This document shows, in pieces, positions 22,429 through 35,027 of a DNA stretch of 64,000 nt (the first letter of the stretch is position 1; every line of letters starts with the position of its first letter). Under the pieces are notes generated by a model. The model searched no databases, was not told the origin of the DNA, and saw only the letters and a list, made by a program, of their open reading frames with translations. The translations under genes and the position numbers were made by a program. The DNA comes from Argentina anserina. Its lineage: Eukaryota; Streptophyta; Magnoliopsida; Rosales; Rosaceae. The DNA is taken from assembly GCF_933775445.1 (NCBI RefSeq), contig NW_026089421.1, positions 62,001 through 126,000 on the forward strand, given 5' to 3'.

Positions 22429-25335
22429 ATGCGAGTTTCTATTGTATTTGAGAGTTTTGCAAGTGTGGGAGTGTGTTTCTTTCAAACTGAGTATCTTTAC
22501 ATCGTTTGCGTATCTTTACTATTCCAATTGTGTATCTTTACATCGTTCGCGTATCTTTACTATTCCAATTGTGTATCTTTTCATTTCTCGTTTGAGTATC
22601 ATTCTGTAAGGCTTCTGATGCGAGTTTCTATTGTATTTGAGAGTTTTGCAAGTGTGGGAGTGTGTTTCTTTCAAACTGAGTATCTTTACATCGTTTGCGT
22701 ATCTTTACTATTCTAATTGTGTATCTTTTCAGTTCACGTTTGAGTTATCTTTCTGTAAGGCTTCTGATGCGAGTTTCTATTGTATTTGAGAGTTTTGCAA
22801 GTGTGGGAGTGTGTTTCTTTCAAACTGAGTATCTTTACATCGTTTGCGTATCTTTACTATTCCAATTATGTATCTTTACATCGTTTGCGTATCATTACTA
22901 TTCCAATTGTGTATCTTTTCATTTTTCGTTTGAGTATCTTTCTGTAAGGCTTTCTGATGCGAGTTTCTATTGAATTTGAGAGTTTTGCAAGTGTGGGAGT
23001 GTGTTTCTTTCAAACTGAGTATCTTTACATCGTTTGCGTATCTTTACTATTCCAATTGTGTATCTTTACATCGTTTGCGTATCTTTACTATTCCAATTGT
23101 GTATCTTTTCATTTCTCGTTTGAGTATCTTTCTGTAAGGCTTCTGATGCGAGTTTCTATTGTATTTGAGAGTTTTGCAAGTGTGGGAGTGTGTTTCTTTC
23201 AAACTGAGTATCTTTACATCGTTTGCGTATCTTTACTATTCCAATTGTGTATCTTTACATCGTTTGCGTATCTTTACTATTCCAATTGTGTATCTTTTCA
23301 TTTCTCGTTTGAGTATCTTTCTGTAAGGCTTTCTGATGCGAGTTTCTATTGAATTTGAGAGTTTTGCTAGTGTGGGAGTGTGTTTCTTTCAAACTGAGTA
23401 TCTTTACATCGTTTGCGTATCTTTACTATTCCAATTGTGTATCTTTACATCGTTTGCGTATCTTTACTATTCCAATTGTGTATCTTTTCATTTCTCGTTT
23501 GAGTATCTTTCTGTAAGGCTTCTGATGCGAGTTTCTATTGTATTTGAGAGTTTTGCAAGTGTGGGAGTGTGTTTCTTTCAAACTGAGTATCTTTACATCG
23601 TTTGCGTATCTTTACTATTCCAATTGTGTATCTTTACATCGTTTGCGTATCTTTACTATTCCAATTGTGTATCTTTTCATTTCTCGTTTGAGTATCTTTC
23701 TGTAAGGCTTCTGATGCGAGTTTCTATTGTATTTGAGAGTTTTGCAAGTGTGGGAGTGTGTTTCTTTCAAACTGAGTATCTTTACATCGTTTGCGTATCT
23801 TTACTATTCCAATTGTGTATCTTTACATCGTTTGCGTATCTTTACTATTCCAATTGTGTATCTTTACATCGTTTGTGTATCTTTACTATTCCAATTGTGT
23901 ATCTTTTCATTTCTCGTTTGAGTATCTTTCTGTAAGGCTTCTGATGCGAGTTTCTATTGTATTTGAGAGTTTTGCAAGTGTGGGAGTGTGTTTCTTTCAA
24001 ACTGAGTATCTTTACATCGTTTGCGTATCTTTACTATTCCAATTGTGTATCTTTACATCGTTCGCGTATCTTTACTATTCCAATTGTGTATCTTTTCATT
24101 TCTCGTTTGAGTATCATTCTGTAAGGCTTCTGATGCGAGTTTCTATTGTATTTGAGAGTTTTGCAAGTGTGGGAGTGTGTTTCTTTCAAACTGAGTATCT
24201 TTACATCGTTTGCGTATCTTTACTATTCTAATTGTGTATCTTTTCATTTCACGTTTGAGTATCTTTCTGTAAGGCTTCTGATGCGAGTTTCTATTGTATT
24301 TGAGAGTTTTGCAAGTGTGGGAGTGTGTTTCTTTCAAACTGAGTATCTTTACATCGTTTGCGTATCTTTACTATTCCAATTATGTATCTTTACATCGTTT
24401 GCGTATCATTACTATTCCAATTGTGTATCTTTTCATTTCTCGTTTGAGTATCTTTCTGTAAGGCTTTCTGATGCGAGTTTCTATTGAATTTGAGAGTTTT
24501 GCAAGTGTGGGAGTGTGTTTCTTTCAAACTGAGTATCTTTACATCGTTTGCGTATCTTTACTATTCCAATTGTGTATCTTTACATCGTTTGCGTATCTTT
24601 ACTATTCCAATTGTGTATCTTTTCATTTCTCGTTTGAGTATCTTTCTGTAAGGCTTCTGATGCGAGTTTCTATTGTATTTGAGAGTTTTGCAAGTGTGGG
24701 AGTGTGTTTCTTTCAAACTGAGTATCTTTACATCGTTTGCGTATCTTTACTATTCCAATTGTGTATCTTTACATCGTTTGCGTATCTTTACTATTCCAAT
24801 TGTGTATCTTTTCATTTCTCGTTTGAGTATCTTTCTGTAAGGCTTCTGATGCGAGTTTCTATTGTATTTGAGAGTTTTGCAAGTGTGGGAGTGTGTTTCT
24901 TTCAAACTGAGTATCTTTACATCGTTTGCGTATCTTTACTATTCCAATTGTGTATATTTACATTGTTTGCGTATCTTTACTATTCCAATTGTAAATCTTT
25001 TCATTTCTCGTTTGAGTATCTTTCTGTAAGGCTTCTGATGCGAGTTTCTATTGTATTTGAGAGTTTTGCAAGTGTGGGACTGTGTTTCTTTCAAACTGAG
25101 TATCTTTACATCGTTTGCGTATCTTTACTATTCCAATTGTGTATCTTTTCATTTCTCGTTTGAGTATCTTTCTGTAAGGCTTTCTGATGCGAGTTTCTAT
25201 TGTATTTGAGAATTTTACAAGTGTGGGAGTGTGTTTCTTTCAAACTGAGTATCTTTACATCGTTTGCGTATCTTTACTATTCCAATTGTGTATCTTTTCA
25301 TTTCTCGTTTGAGTATCTTTCTGTAAGGCTTTCTG
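22429..25335 (+). repeat. 3,394-bp HOR, copy 3, truncated at its 3' end
   Basis: The first 2,907 bp follow copies 1 and 2, with the 230-bp unit at 23714, ttgtaaatc near 24992 and a tacaag leader at 25187. A private change reads gtatattta (near 24953). At 25336 the matching tacaag unit has cattg and is followed by a ggactgtg unit, where copies 1 and 2 have aattat and a ggagtgtg unit. Copy 3 therefore switches into the next HOR family here. Confidence 0.88.
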
Positions 25336-27512
25336 ATGCGAGTTTCTATTGTATTTGAGAATTTTACAAGTGTGGGAGTGTGTTTCTTTCAAACTGAGTA
25401 TCTTTACATCGTTTGCGTATCTTTACTATTCCAATTGTGTATCTTTACATTGTTTGCGTATCTTTACTATTCCAATTGTGTATCTTTTCATTTCTCGTTT
25501 GAGTATCTTTCTGTAAGGCTTCTGATGCGAGTTTCTATTGTATTTGAGAGTTTTGCAAGTGTGGGACTGTGTTTCTTTCAAACTGAGTATCTTTACATCG
25601 TTTGCGTATCTTTACTATTCCAATTGTGTATCTTTTCATTTCTCGTTTAAGTATCTTTCTGTAAGGCTTTCTGATGCGAGTTTCTATTGTATTTGAGAAT
25701 TTTGCAAGTGTGGGAGTGTGTTTCTTTCAAACTGAGTATCTTTACATCGTTTGCGTATCTTTACTATTCCAATTGTGTATCTTTACATCGTTTGCGTATC
25801 TTTACTATTCCAATTGTGTATCTTTTCATTTCTCGTTTGAGTATCTTTCTGTAAGGCTTCTGATGCGAGTTTCTATTGTATTTGAGAGTTTTGCAAGTGT
25901 GGGAGTGTGTTTCTTTCAAACTGAGTATCTTTACATCGTTTGCGTATCTTTACTATTCTAATTATGTATCTTTACATCGTTTGCGTATCTTTACTATTCG
26001 AATTGTGTATCTTTTCATTTCTCGTTTGAGTATCTTTCTGTAAGGCTTCTGATGCGAGTTTCTATTGTATTTGAGAGTTTTGCAAGTGTGGGACTGTGTT
26101 TCTTTCAAACTGAGTATCTTTACATCGTTTGCGTATCTTTACTATTCCAATTGTGTATCTTTTCATTTCTCGTTTGAATATCTTTCTGTAAGGCTTTCTG
26201 ATGCGAGTTTCTATTGTATTTGAGAATTTTACAAGTGTGGGAGTGTGTTTCTTTCAAACTGAGTATCTTTACATCGTTTGCGTATCTTTACTATTCCAAT
26301 TGTGTATCTTTTCATTTCTCGTTTGAGTATCTTTCTGTAAGGCTTTCTGATGCGAGTTTCTATTGTATTTGAGAATTTTACAAGTGTGGGAGTGTGTTTC
26401 TTTCAAACTGAGTATCTTTACATCGTTTGCGTATCTTTACTATTCCAATTGTGTATCTTTTCATTTCTCGTTTGAGTATCTTTCTGTAAGGCTTTCTGAT
26501 GCGAGTTTCTATTGTATTTGAGAATTTTGCAAGTGTGGGAGTGTGTTTCTTTCAAACTGAGTATCTTTACATCGTTTGCGTATCTTTACTATTCCAATTG
26601 TGTATCTTTTCATTTCTCGTTTGAGTATCTTTCTGTAAGGCTTTCTGATGTGAGTTTCTATTGTATTTGAGAATTTTGCAAGTGTGGGAGTGTGTTTCTT
26701 TCAAACTGAGTATCTTTACATCGTTTGCGTATCTTTACTATTCCAATTGTGTATCTTTACATCGTTTGCGTATCTTTACTATTCCAATTGTGTATCTTTT
26801 CATTTCTCGTTTGAGTATCTTTCTGTAAGGCTTCTGATGCGAGTTTCTATTGTATTTGAGAGTTTTGCAAGTGTGGGAGTGTGTTTCTTTCAAACTGAGT
26901 ATCTTTACATCGTTTGCGTATCTTTACTATTCCAATTGTGTATCTTTACATCGTTTGCGTATCTTTACTATTCCAATTGTGTATCTTTTCATTTCTCGTT
27001 TGAGTATCTTTCTGTAAGGCTTCTGATGCGAGTTTCTATTGTATTTGAGAGTTTTGCAAGTGTGGGAGTGTGTTTCTTTCAAACTGAGTATCTTTACATC
27101 GTTTGCGTATCTTTACTATTCCAATTGTGTATCTTTACATTGTTTGCGTATCTTTACTATTCCAATTGTAAATCTTTTCATTTCTCGTTTGAGTATCTTT
27201 CTGTAAGGCTTCTGATGCGAGTTTCTATTGTATTTGAGAGTTTTGCAAGTGTGGGACTGTGTTTCTTTCAAACTGAGTATCTTTACATCGTTTGCGTATC
27301 TTTACTATTCCAATTGTGTATCTTTTCATTTCTCGTTTGAGTATCTTTCTGTAAGGCTTTCTGATGCGAGTTTCTATTGTATTTGAGAATTTTACAAGTG
27401 TGGGAGTGTGTTTCTTTCAAACTGAGTATCTTTACATCGTTTGCGTATCTTTACTATTCCAATTGTGTATCTTTTCATTTCTCGTTTGAGTATCTTTCTG
27501 TAAGGCTTTCTG
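25336..27512 (+). repeat. 2,177-bp HOR, first copy
   Basis: The period from 25336 to 27513 is 2,177 bp, and the same step links 25674 to 27851. Units include tctaattatg plus TTCGAA (25997-26002), gtttgaatatc before 26201, two tacaag short units (26201 and 26350), gatgtgag at 26648, and the ttgtaaatc unit 27026 inherited from the 3,394-bp family. The domain has an unusually high share of 149-bp units. Confidence 0.87.
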
Positions 27513-30445
27513 ATGCGAGTTTCTATTGTATTTGAGAATTTTACAAGTGTGGGAGTGTGTTTCTTTCAAACTGAGTATCTTTACATCGTTTGCGTATCTT
27601 TACTATTCCAATTGTGTATCTTTACATTGTTTGCGTATCTTTACTATTCCAATTGTGTATCTTTTCATTTCTCGTTTGAGTATCTTTCTGTAAGGCTTCT
27701 GATGCGAGTTTCTATTGTATTTGAGAGTTTTGCAAGTGTGGGACTGTGTTTCTTTCAAACTGAGTATCTTTACATCGTTTGCGTATCTTTACTATTCCAA
27801 TTGTGTATCTTTTCATTTCTCGTTTAAGTATCTTTCTGTAAGGCTTTCTGATGCGAGTTTCTATTGTATTTGAGAATTTTGCAAGTGTGGGAGTGTGTTT
27901 CTTTCAAACTGAGTATCTTTACATCGTTTGCGTATCTTTACTATTCCAATTGTGTATCTTTACATCGTTTGCGTATCTTTACTATTCCAATTGTGTATCT
28001 TTTCATTTCTCGTTTGAGTATCTTTCTGTAAGGCTTCTGATGCGAGTTTCTATTGTATTTGAGAGTTTTGCAAGTGTGGGAGTGTGTTTCTTTCAAACTG
28101 AGTATCTTTACATCGTTTGCGTATCTTTACTATTCTAATTATGTATCTTTACATCGTTTGCGTATCTTTACTATTCGAATTGTGTATCTTTTCATTTCTC
28201 GTTTGAGTATCTTTCTGTAAGGCTTCTGATGCGAGTTTCTATTGTATTTGAGAGTTTTGCAAGTGTGGGACTGTGTTTCTTTCAAACTGAGTATCTTTAC
28301 ATCGTTTGCGTATCTTTACTATTCCAATTGTGTATCTTTTCATTTCTCGTTTGAATATCTTTCTGTAAGGCTTTCTGATGCGAGTTTCTATTGTATTTGA
28401 GAATTTTACAAGTGTGGGAGTGTGTTTCTTTCAAACTGAGTATCTTTACATCGTTTGCGTATCTTTACTATTCCAATTGTGTATCTTTTCATTTCTCGTT
28501 TGAGTATCTTTCTGTAAGGCTTTCTGATGCGAGTTTCTATTGTATTTGAGAATTTTACAAGTGTGGGAGTGTGTTTCTTTCAAACTGAGTATCTTTACAT
28601 CGTTTGCGTATCTTTACTATTCCAATTGTGTATCTTTTCATTTCTCGTTTGAGTATCTTTCTGTAAGGCTTTCTGATGCGAGTTTCTATTGTATTTGAGA
28701 ATTTTGCAAGTGTGGGAGTGTGTTTCTTTCAAACTGAGTATCTTTACATCGTTTGCGTATCTTTACTATTCCAATTGTGTATCTTTTCATTTCTCGTTTG
28801 AGTATCTTTCTGTAAGGCTTTCTGATGTGAGTTTCTATTGTATTTGAGAATTTTGCAAGTGTGGGAGTGTGTTTCTTTCAAACTGAGTATCTTTACATCG
28901 TTTGCGTATCTTTACTATTCCAATTGTGTAGCTTTACATAGTTTGCGTATCTTTACTATTCCAATTGTGTATCTTTTCATTTCTCGTTTGAGTATCTTTC
29001 TGTAAGGCTTCTGATGCGAGTTTCTATTGTATTTGAGAGTTTTCAAGTGTGGGAGTGTGTTTCTTTCAAACTGAGTATCTTTACATCGTTTGCGTATCTT
29101 TACTATTCCAATTATGTATCTTTACATCGTTTGCGTATCTTTACTATTCCAATTGTGTATCTTTTCATTTCTCGTTTGAGTATCTTTCTGTAAGGCTTCT
29201 GATGCGAGTTTCTATTGTATTTGAGAGTTTTGCAAGTGTGGGAGTGTGTTTCTTTCAAACTGAGTATCTTTACATCGTTTGCGTATCTTTACTATTCCAA
29301 TTGTGTATCTTTACATCGTTTGCGTATCTTTACTATTCCAATTGTGTATCTTTTCATTTCTCGTTTGAGTATCTTTCTGTAAGGCTTTCTGATGCGAGTT
29401 TCTATTGAATTTGAGAGTTTTGCAAGTGTGGGAGTGTGTTTCTTTCAAACTGAGTATCTTTACATCGTTTGCGTATCTTTACTATTGCAATTGTGTATCT
29501 TTACATCGTTTGCGTATCTTTACTATTCCAATTGTGTATCTTTTCATTTCTCGTTTGAGTATCTTTCTGTAAGGCTTCTGATGCGAGTTTCTATTGTATT
29601 TGAGAGTTTTGCAAGTTTGGGAGTGTGTTTCTTTCAAACTGAGTATCTTTACATCGTTTGCGTATCTTTACTATTCCAATTGTGTATCTTTACATCGTTT
29701 GCGTATCTTTACTATTCCAATTGTGTATCTTTTCATTTCTCGTTTGAGTATCTTTCTGTAAGGCTTCTGATGCGAGTTTCTATTGTATTTGAGAGTTTTG
29801 CAAGTGTGGCAGTGTGTTTCTTTCAAACTGAGTATCTTTACATCGTTTGCGTATCTTTACTATTCCAATTGTGTATCTTTACATCGTTTGCGTATCTTTA
29901 CTATTCCAATTGTGTATCTTTTCATTTCTCGTTTGAGTATCTTTCTGTAAGGCTTCTGATGCGAGTTTCTATTGTATTTGAGAATTTTACAAGTGTGGGA
30001 GTGTGTTTCTTTCAAACTGAGTATCTTTACATCGTTTGCGTATCTTTACTATTCCAATTGTGTATCTTTTCATTTCTCGTTTGAGTATCTTTCTGTAAGG
30101 CTTTCTGATGCGAGTTTCTATTGTATTTGAGAATTTTACAAGTGTGGGAGTGTGTTTCTTTCAAACTGAGTATCTTTACATCGTTTGCGTATCTTTACTA
30201 TTCCAATTGTGTATCTTTACATTGTTTGCGTATCTTTACTATTCCAATTGTGTATCTTTTCATTTCTCGTTTGAGTATCTTTCTGTAAGGCTTCTGATGC
30301 GAGTTTCTATTGTATTTGAGAGTTTTGCAAGTGTGGGACTGTGTTTCTTTCAAACTGAGTATCTTTACATCGTTTGCGTATCTTTACTATTCCAATTGTG
30401 TATCTTTTCATTTCTCGTTTAAGTATCTTTCTGTAAGGCTTTCTG
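27513..30445 (+). repeat. Second short-unit-rich block (2,595-bp step)
   Basis: The gagaattttg unit at 27851 recurs at 30446, a step of 2,595 bp. The block keeps TTCGAA (28174-28179), gtttgaatatc, tacaag units at 28378 and 28527, and gatgtgag at 28825. New markers are gtgtagctttacatag in unit 28825, a one-base deletion (ttttcaag) making unit 29014 only 188 bp, ctattgcaatt in 29392, and caagtttggg in 29581. Confidence 0.85.
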
Positions 30446-32054
30446 ATGCGAGTTTCTATTGTATTTGAGAATTTTGCAAGTGTGGGAGTGTGTTTCTTTC
30501 AAACTGAGTATCTTTACATCGTTTGCGTATCTTTACTATTCCAATTGTGTATCTTTACATCGTTTGCGTATCTTTACTATTCCAATTGTGTATCTTTTCA
30601 TTTCTCGTTTGAGTATCTTTCTGTAAGGCTTCTGATGCGAGTTTCTATTGTATTTGAGAGTTTTGCAAGTGTGGGAGTGTGTTTCTTTCAAACTGAGTAT
30701 CTTTACATCGTTTGCGTATCTTTACTATTCTAATTATGTATCTTTACATCGTTTGCGTATCTTTACTATTCGAATTGTGTATCTTTTCATTTCTCGTTTG
30801 AGTATCTTTCTGTAAGGCTTCTGATGCGAGTTTCTATTGTATTTGAGAGTTTTGCAAGTGTGGGACTGTGTTTCTTTCAAACTGAGTATCTTTACATCGT
30901 TTGCGTATCTTTACTATTCCAATTGTGTATCTTTTCATTTCTCGTTTGAATATCTTTCTGTAAGGCTTTCTGATGCGAGTTTCTATTGTATTTGAGAATT
31001 TTACAAGTGTGGGAGTGTGTTTCTTTCAAACTGAGTATCTTTACATCGTTTGCGTATCTTTACTATTCCAATTGTGTATCTTTTCATTTCTCGTTTGAGT
31101 ATCTTTCTGTAAGGCTTTCTGATGCGAGTTTCTATTGTATTTGAGAATTTTACAAGTGTGGGAGTGTGTTTCTTTCAAACTGAGTATCTTTACATCGTTT
31201 GCGTATCTTTACTATTCCAATTGTGTATCTTTTCATTTCTCGTTTGAGTATCTTTCTGTAAGGCTTCTGATGCGAGTTTCTATTGTATTTGAGAATTTTA
31301 CAAGTGTGGGACTGTGTTTCTTTCAAACTGACTATCTTTACATCGTTTGCGTATCTTTACTATTCCAATTGTGTATCTTTTCATTTCTCGTTTGAATATC
31401 TTTCTGTAAGGCTTTCTGATGCGAGTTTCTATTGTATTTGAGAATTTTACAAGTGTGGGACTGTGTTTCTTTCAAACTGAGTATCTTTACATCGTTTGCG
31501 TATCTTTACTATTCCAATTGTGTATCTTTTCATTTCTCGTTTGAGTATCTTTCTGTAAGGCTTTCTGATGCGAGTTTCTATTGTATTTGAGAATTTTACA
31601 AGTGTGGGAGTGTGTTTCTTTCAAACTGAGTATCTTTACATCGTTTGCGTATCTTTACTATTCCAATTGTGTATCTTTTCATTTCTCGTTTGAGTATCTT
31701 TCTGTAAGGCTTTCTGATGCGAGTTTCTATTGTATTTGAGAATTTTACAAGTGTGGGAGTGTGTTTCTTTCAAACTGAGTATCTTTACATCGTTTGCGTA
31801 TCTTTACTATTCCAATTGTGTATCTTTACATTGTTTGCGTATCTTTACTATTCCAATTGTGTATCTTTTCATTTCTCGTTTGAGTATCTTTCTGTAAGGC
31901 TTCTGATGCGAGTTTCTATTGTATTTGAGAGTTTTGCAAGTGTGGGACTGTGTTTCTTTCAAACTGAGTATCTTTACATCATTTGCGTATCTTTACTATT
32001 CCAATTGTGTATCTTTTCATTTCTCGTTTAAGTATCTTTCTGTAAGGCTTTCTG
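30446..32054 (+). repeat. 1,609-bp block dominated by tacaag short units
   Basis: Units at 30973, 31122, 31270, 31419 and 31568 are consecutive 148- or 149-bp units with gagaattttac leaders, followed by a 189-bp one at 31717. This is the longest run of that subtype in the window. 31270 and 31419 combine tacaag with ggactgtg, a combination not seen elsewhere, which suggests a crossover inside the leader. Confidence 0.85.
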
Positions 32055-35027
32055 ATGCGAGTTTCTATTGTATTTGAGAATTTTGCAAGTGTGGGAGTGT
32101 GTTTCTTTCAAACTGAGTATCTTTACATCGTTTGCGTATCTTTACTATTCCAATTGTGTATCTTTACATCGTTTGCGTATCTTTACTATTCCAATTGTGT
32201 ATCTTTTCATTTCTCGTTTGAGTATCTTTCTGTAAGGCTTCTGATGCGAGTTTCTATTGTATTTGAGAGTTTTGCAAGTGTGGGAGTGTGTTTCTTTCAA
32301 ACTGAGTATCTTTACATCGTTTGCGTATCTTTACTATTCTAATTATGTATCTTTACATCGTTTGCGTATCTTTACTATTCGAATTGTGTATCTTTTCATT
32401 TCTCGTTTGAGTATCTTTCTGTAAGGCTTCTGATGCGAGTTTCTATTGTATTTGAGAGTTTTGCAAGTGTGGGACTGTGTTTCTTTCAAACTGAGTATCT
32501 TTACATCGTTTGCGTATCTTTACTATTCCAATTGTGTATCTTTTCATTTCTCGTTTGAATATCTTTCTGTAAGGCTTTCTGATGCGAGTTTCTATTGTAT
32601 TTGAGAATTTTACAAGTGTGGGAGTGTGTTTCTTTCAAACTGAGTATCTTTACATCGTTTGCGTATCTTTACTATTCCAATTGTGTATCTTTTCATTTCT
32701 CGTTTGAGTATCTTTCTGTAAGGCTTTCTGATGCGAGTTTCTATTGTATTTGAGAATTTTACAAGTGTGGGAGTGTGTTTCTTTCAAACTGAGTATCTTT
32801 ACATCGTTTGCGTATCTTTACTATTCCAATTGTGTATCTTTTCATTTCTCGTTTGAGTATCTTTCTGTAAGGCTTTCTGATGCGAGTTTCTATTGTATTT
32901 GAGAATTTTGCAAGTGTGGGAGTGTGTTTCTTTCAAACTGAGTATCTTTACATCGTTTGCGTATCTTTACTATTCCAATTGTGTATCTTTTCATTTCTCG
33001 TTTGAGTATCTTTCTGTAAGGCTTTCTGATGTGAGTTTCTATTGTATTTGAGAATTTTGCAAGTGTGGGAGTGTGTTTGTTTCAAACTGAGTATCTTTAC
33101 ATCGTTTGCGTATCTTTACTATTCCAATTGTGTAGCTTTACATAGTTTGCGTATCTTTACTATTCCAATTGTGTATCTTTTCATTTCTCGTTTGAGTATC
33201 TTTCTGTAAGGCTTCTGATGCGAGTTTCTATTGTATTTGAGAGTTTTCAAGTGTGGGAGTGTGTTTCTTTCAAACTGAGTATCTTTACATCGTTTACGTA
33301 TCTTTACTATTCCAATTATGTATCTTTACATCGTTTGCGTATCTTTACTATTCCAATTGTGTATCTTTTCATTTCTCGTTTGAGTATCTTTCTGTAAGGC
33401 TTCTGATGCGAGTTTCTATTGTATTTGAGAGTTTTGCAAGTGTGGGAGTGTGTTTCTTTCAAACTGAGTATCTTTACATCGTTTGCGTATCTTTACTATT
33501 CCAATTGTGTATCTTTACATCGTTTGCGTATCTTTACTATTCCAATTGTGTATCTTTTCATTTCTCGTTTGAGTATCTTTCTGTAAGGCTTTCTGATGCG
33601 AGTTTCTATTGAATTTGAGAGTTTTGCAAGTGTGGGAGTGTGTTTCTTTCAAACTGAGTATCTTTACATCGTTTGCGTATGTTTACTATTCCAATTGTGT
33701 ATCTTTTCATTTCTCGTTTGAGTATCTTTCTGTAAGGCTTTCTGATGCGAGTTTCTATTGAATTTGAGAGTTTTGCAAGTGTGGGAGTGTGTTTCTTTCA
33801 AACTGAGTATCTTTACATCGTTTGCGTATCTTTACTATTGCAATTGTGTATCTTTACATCGTTTGCGTATCTTTACTATTCCAATTGTGTATCTTTTCAT
33901 TTCTCGTTTGAGTATCTTTCTGTAAGGCTTCTGATGCGAGTTTCTATTGTATTTGAGAGTTTTGCAAGTTTGGGAGTGTGTTTCTTTCAAACTGAGTATC
34001 TTTACATCGTTTGCGTATCTTTACTATTCCAATTGTGTATCTTTACATCGTTTGCGTATCTTTACTATTCCAATTGTGTATCTTTTCATTTCTCGTTTGA
34101 GTATCTTTCTGTAAGGCTTCTGAATCGAGTTTCTATTGTATTTGAGAGTTTTGCAAGTGTGGGAGTGTGTTTCTTTCAAACTGAGTATCTTTACATCGTT
34201 TGCGTATCTTTACTATTCCAATTGTGTATCTTTACATCGTTTGCGTATCTTTACTATTCCAATTGTGTATCTTTTCATTTCTCGTTTGAGTATCTTTCTG
34301 TAAGGCTTCTGATGCGAGTTTCTATTGTATTTGAGAGTTTTGCAAGTGTGGGACTGTGTTTCTTTCAAACTGAGTATCTTTACATCGTTTGCGTATCTTT
34401 ACTATTCCAATTGTGTATCTTTACATCGTTTGCGTATCTTTACTATTCCAATTGTGTATCTTTTCATTTCTCGTTTGAGTATCTTTCTGTAAGGCTTCTG
34501 ATGCGAGTTTCTATTGTATTTGAGAGTTTTGCAAGTGTGGGAGTGTGTTTCTTTCAAACTGAGTATCTTTACATCGTTTGCGTATCTTTACTATTCCAAT
34601 TGTGTATCTTTACATCGTTTGCGTATCTTTACTATTCCAATTGTGTATCTTTTCATTTCTCGTTTGAGTATCTTTCTGTAAGGCTTCTGATGCGAGTTTC
34701 TATTGTATTTGAGAGTTTTGCAAGTGTGGGAGTGTGTTTCTTTCAAACTGAGTAACTTTACATCGTTTGCGTATCTTTACTATTTCAATTGTGTATCTTT
34801 ACATTGTTTGCGTATCTTTACTATTCCAATTGTGTATGTTTTCATTTCTCATTTGAGTATCTTTCTGTAAGGCTTCTGATGCGAGTTTCTATTGTATTTG
34901 AGAGTTTTGCAAGTGTTGGACTGTGTTTCTTTCAAACTGAGTATCTTTACATCGTTTGCGTATCTTTACTATTCCAATTGTGTATCTTTTCATTTCTCGT
35001 TTGAGTATCTTTCTGTAAGGCTTTCTG
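32055..35027 (+). repeat. 2,973-bp block repeating the 27.9-29.8 kb segment
   Basis: From 32055 the order of units repeats that from 27851, 4,204 bp away, including TTCGAA (32378-32383), gatgtgag at 33029, gtgtagctttacatag, the 188-bp deletion unit at 33218 and caagtttggg at 33934. An extra 149-bp unit with gtatgtttac (33596) is inserted. The stretch from 33745 holds six in-frame 189-bp units and so gives the longest open frame in the window (336 codons, 33745-34755). Private changes are gaatcgag (34123), gtaacttt, tatttcaatt, gtatgttttc and ctcatttg near 34.75-34.85 kb. Confidence 0.85.
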
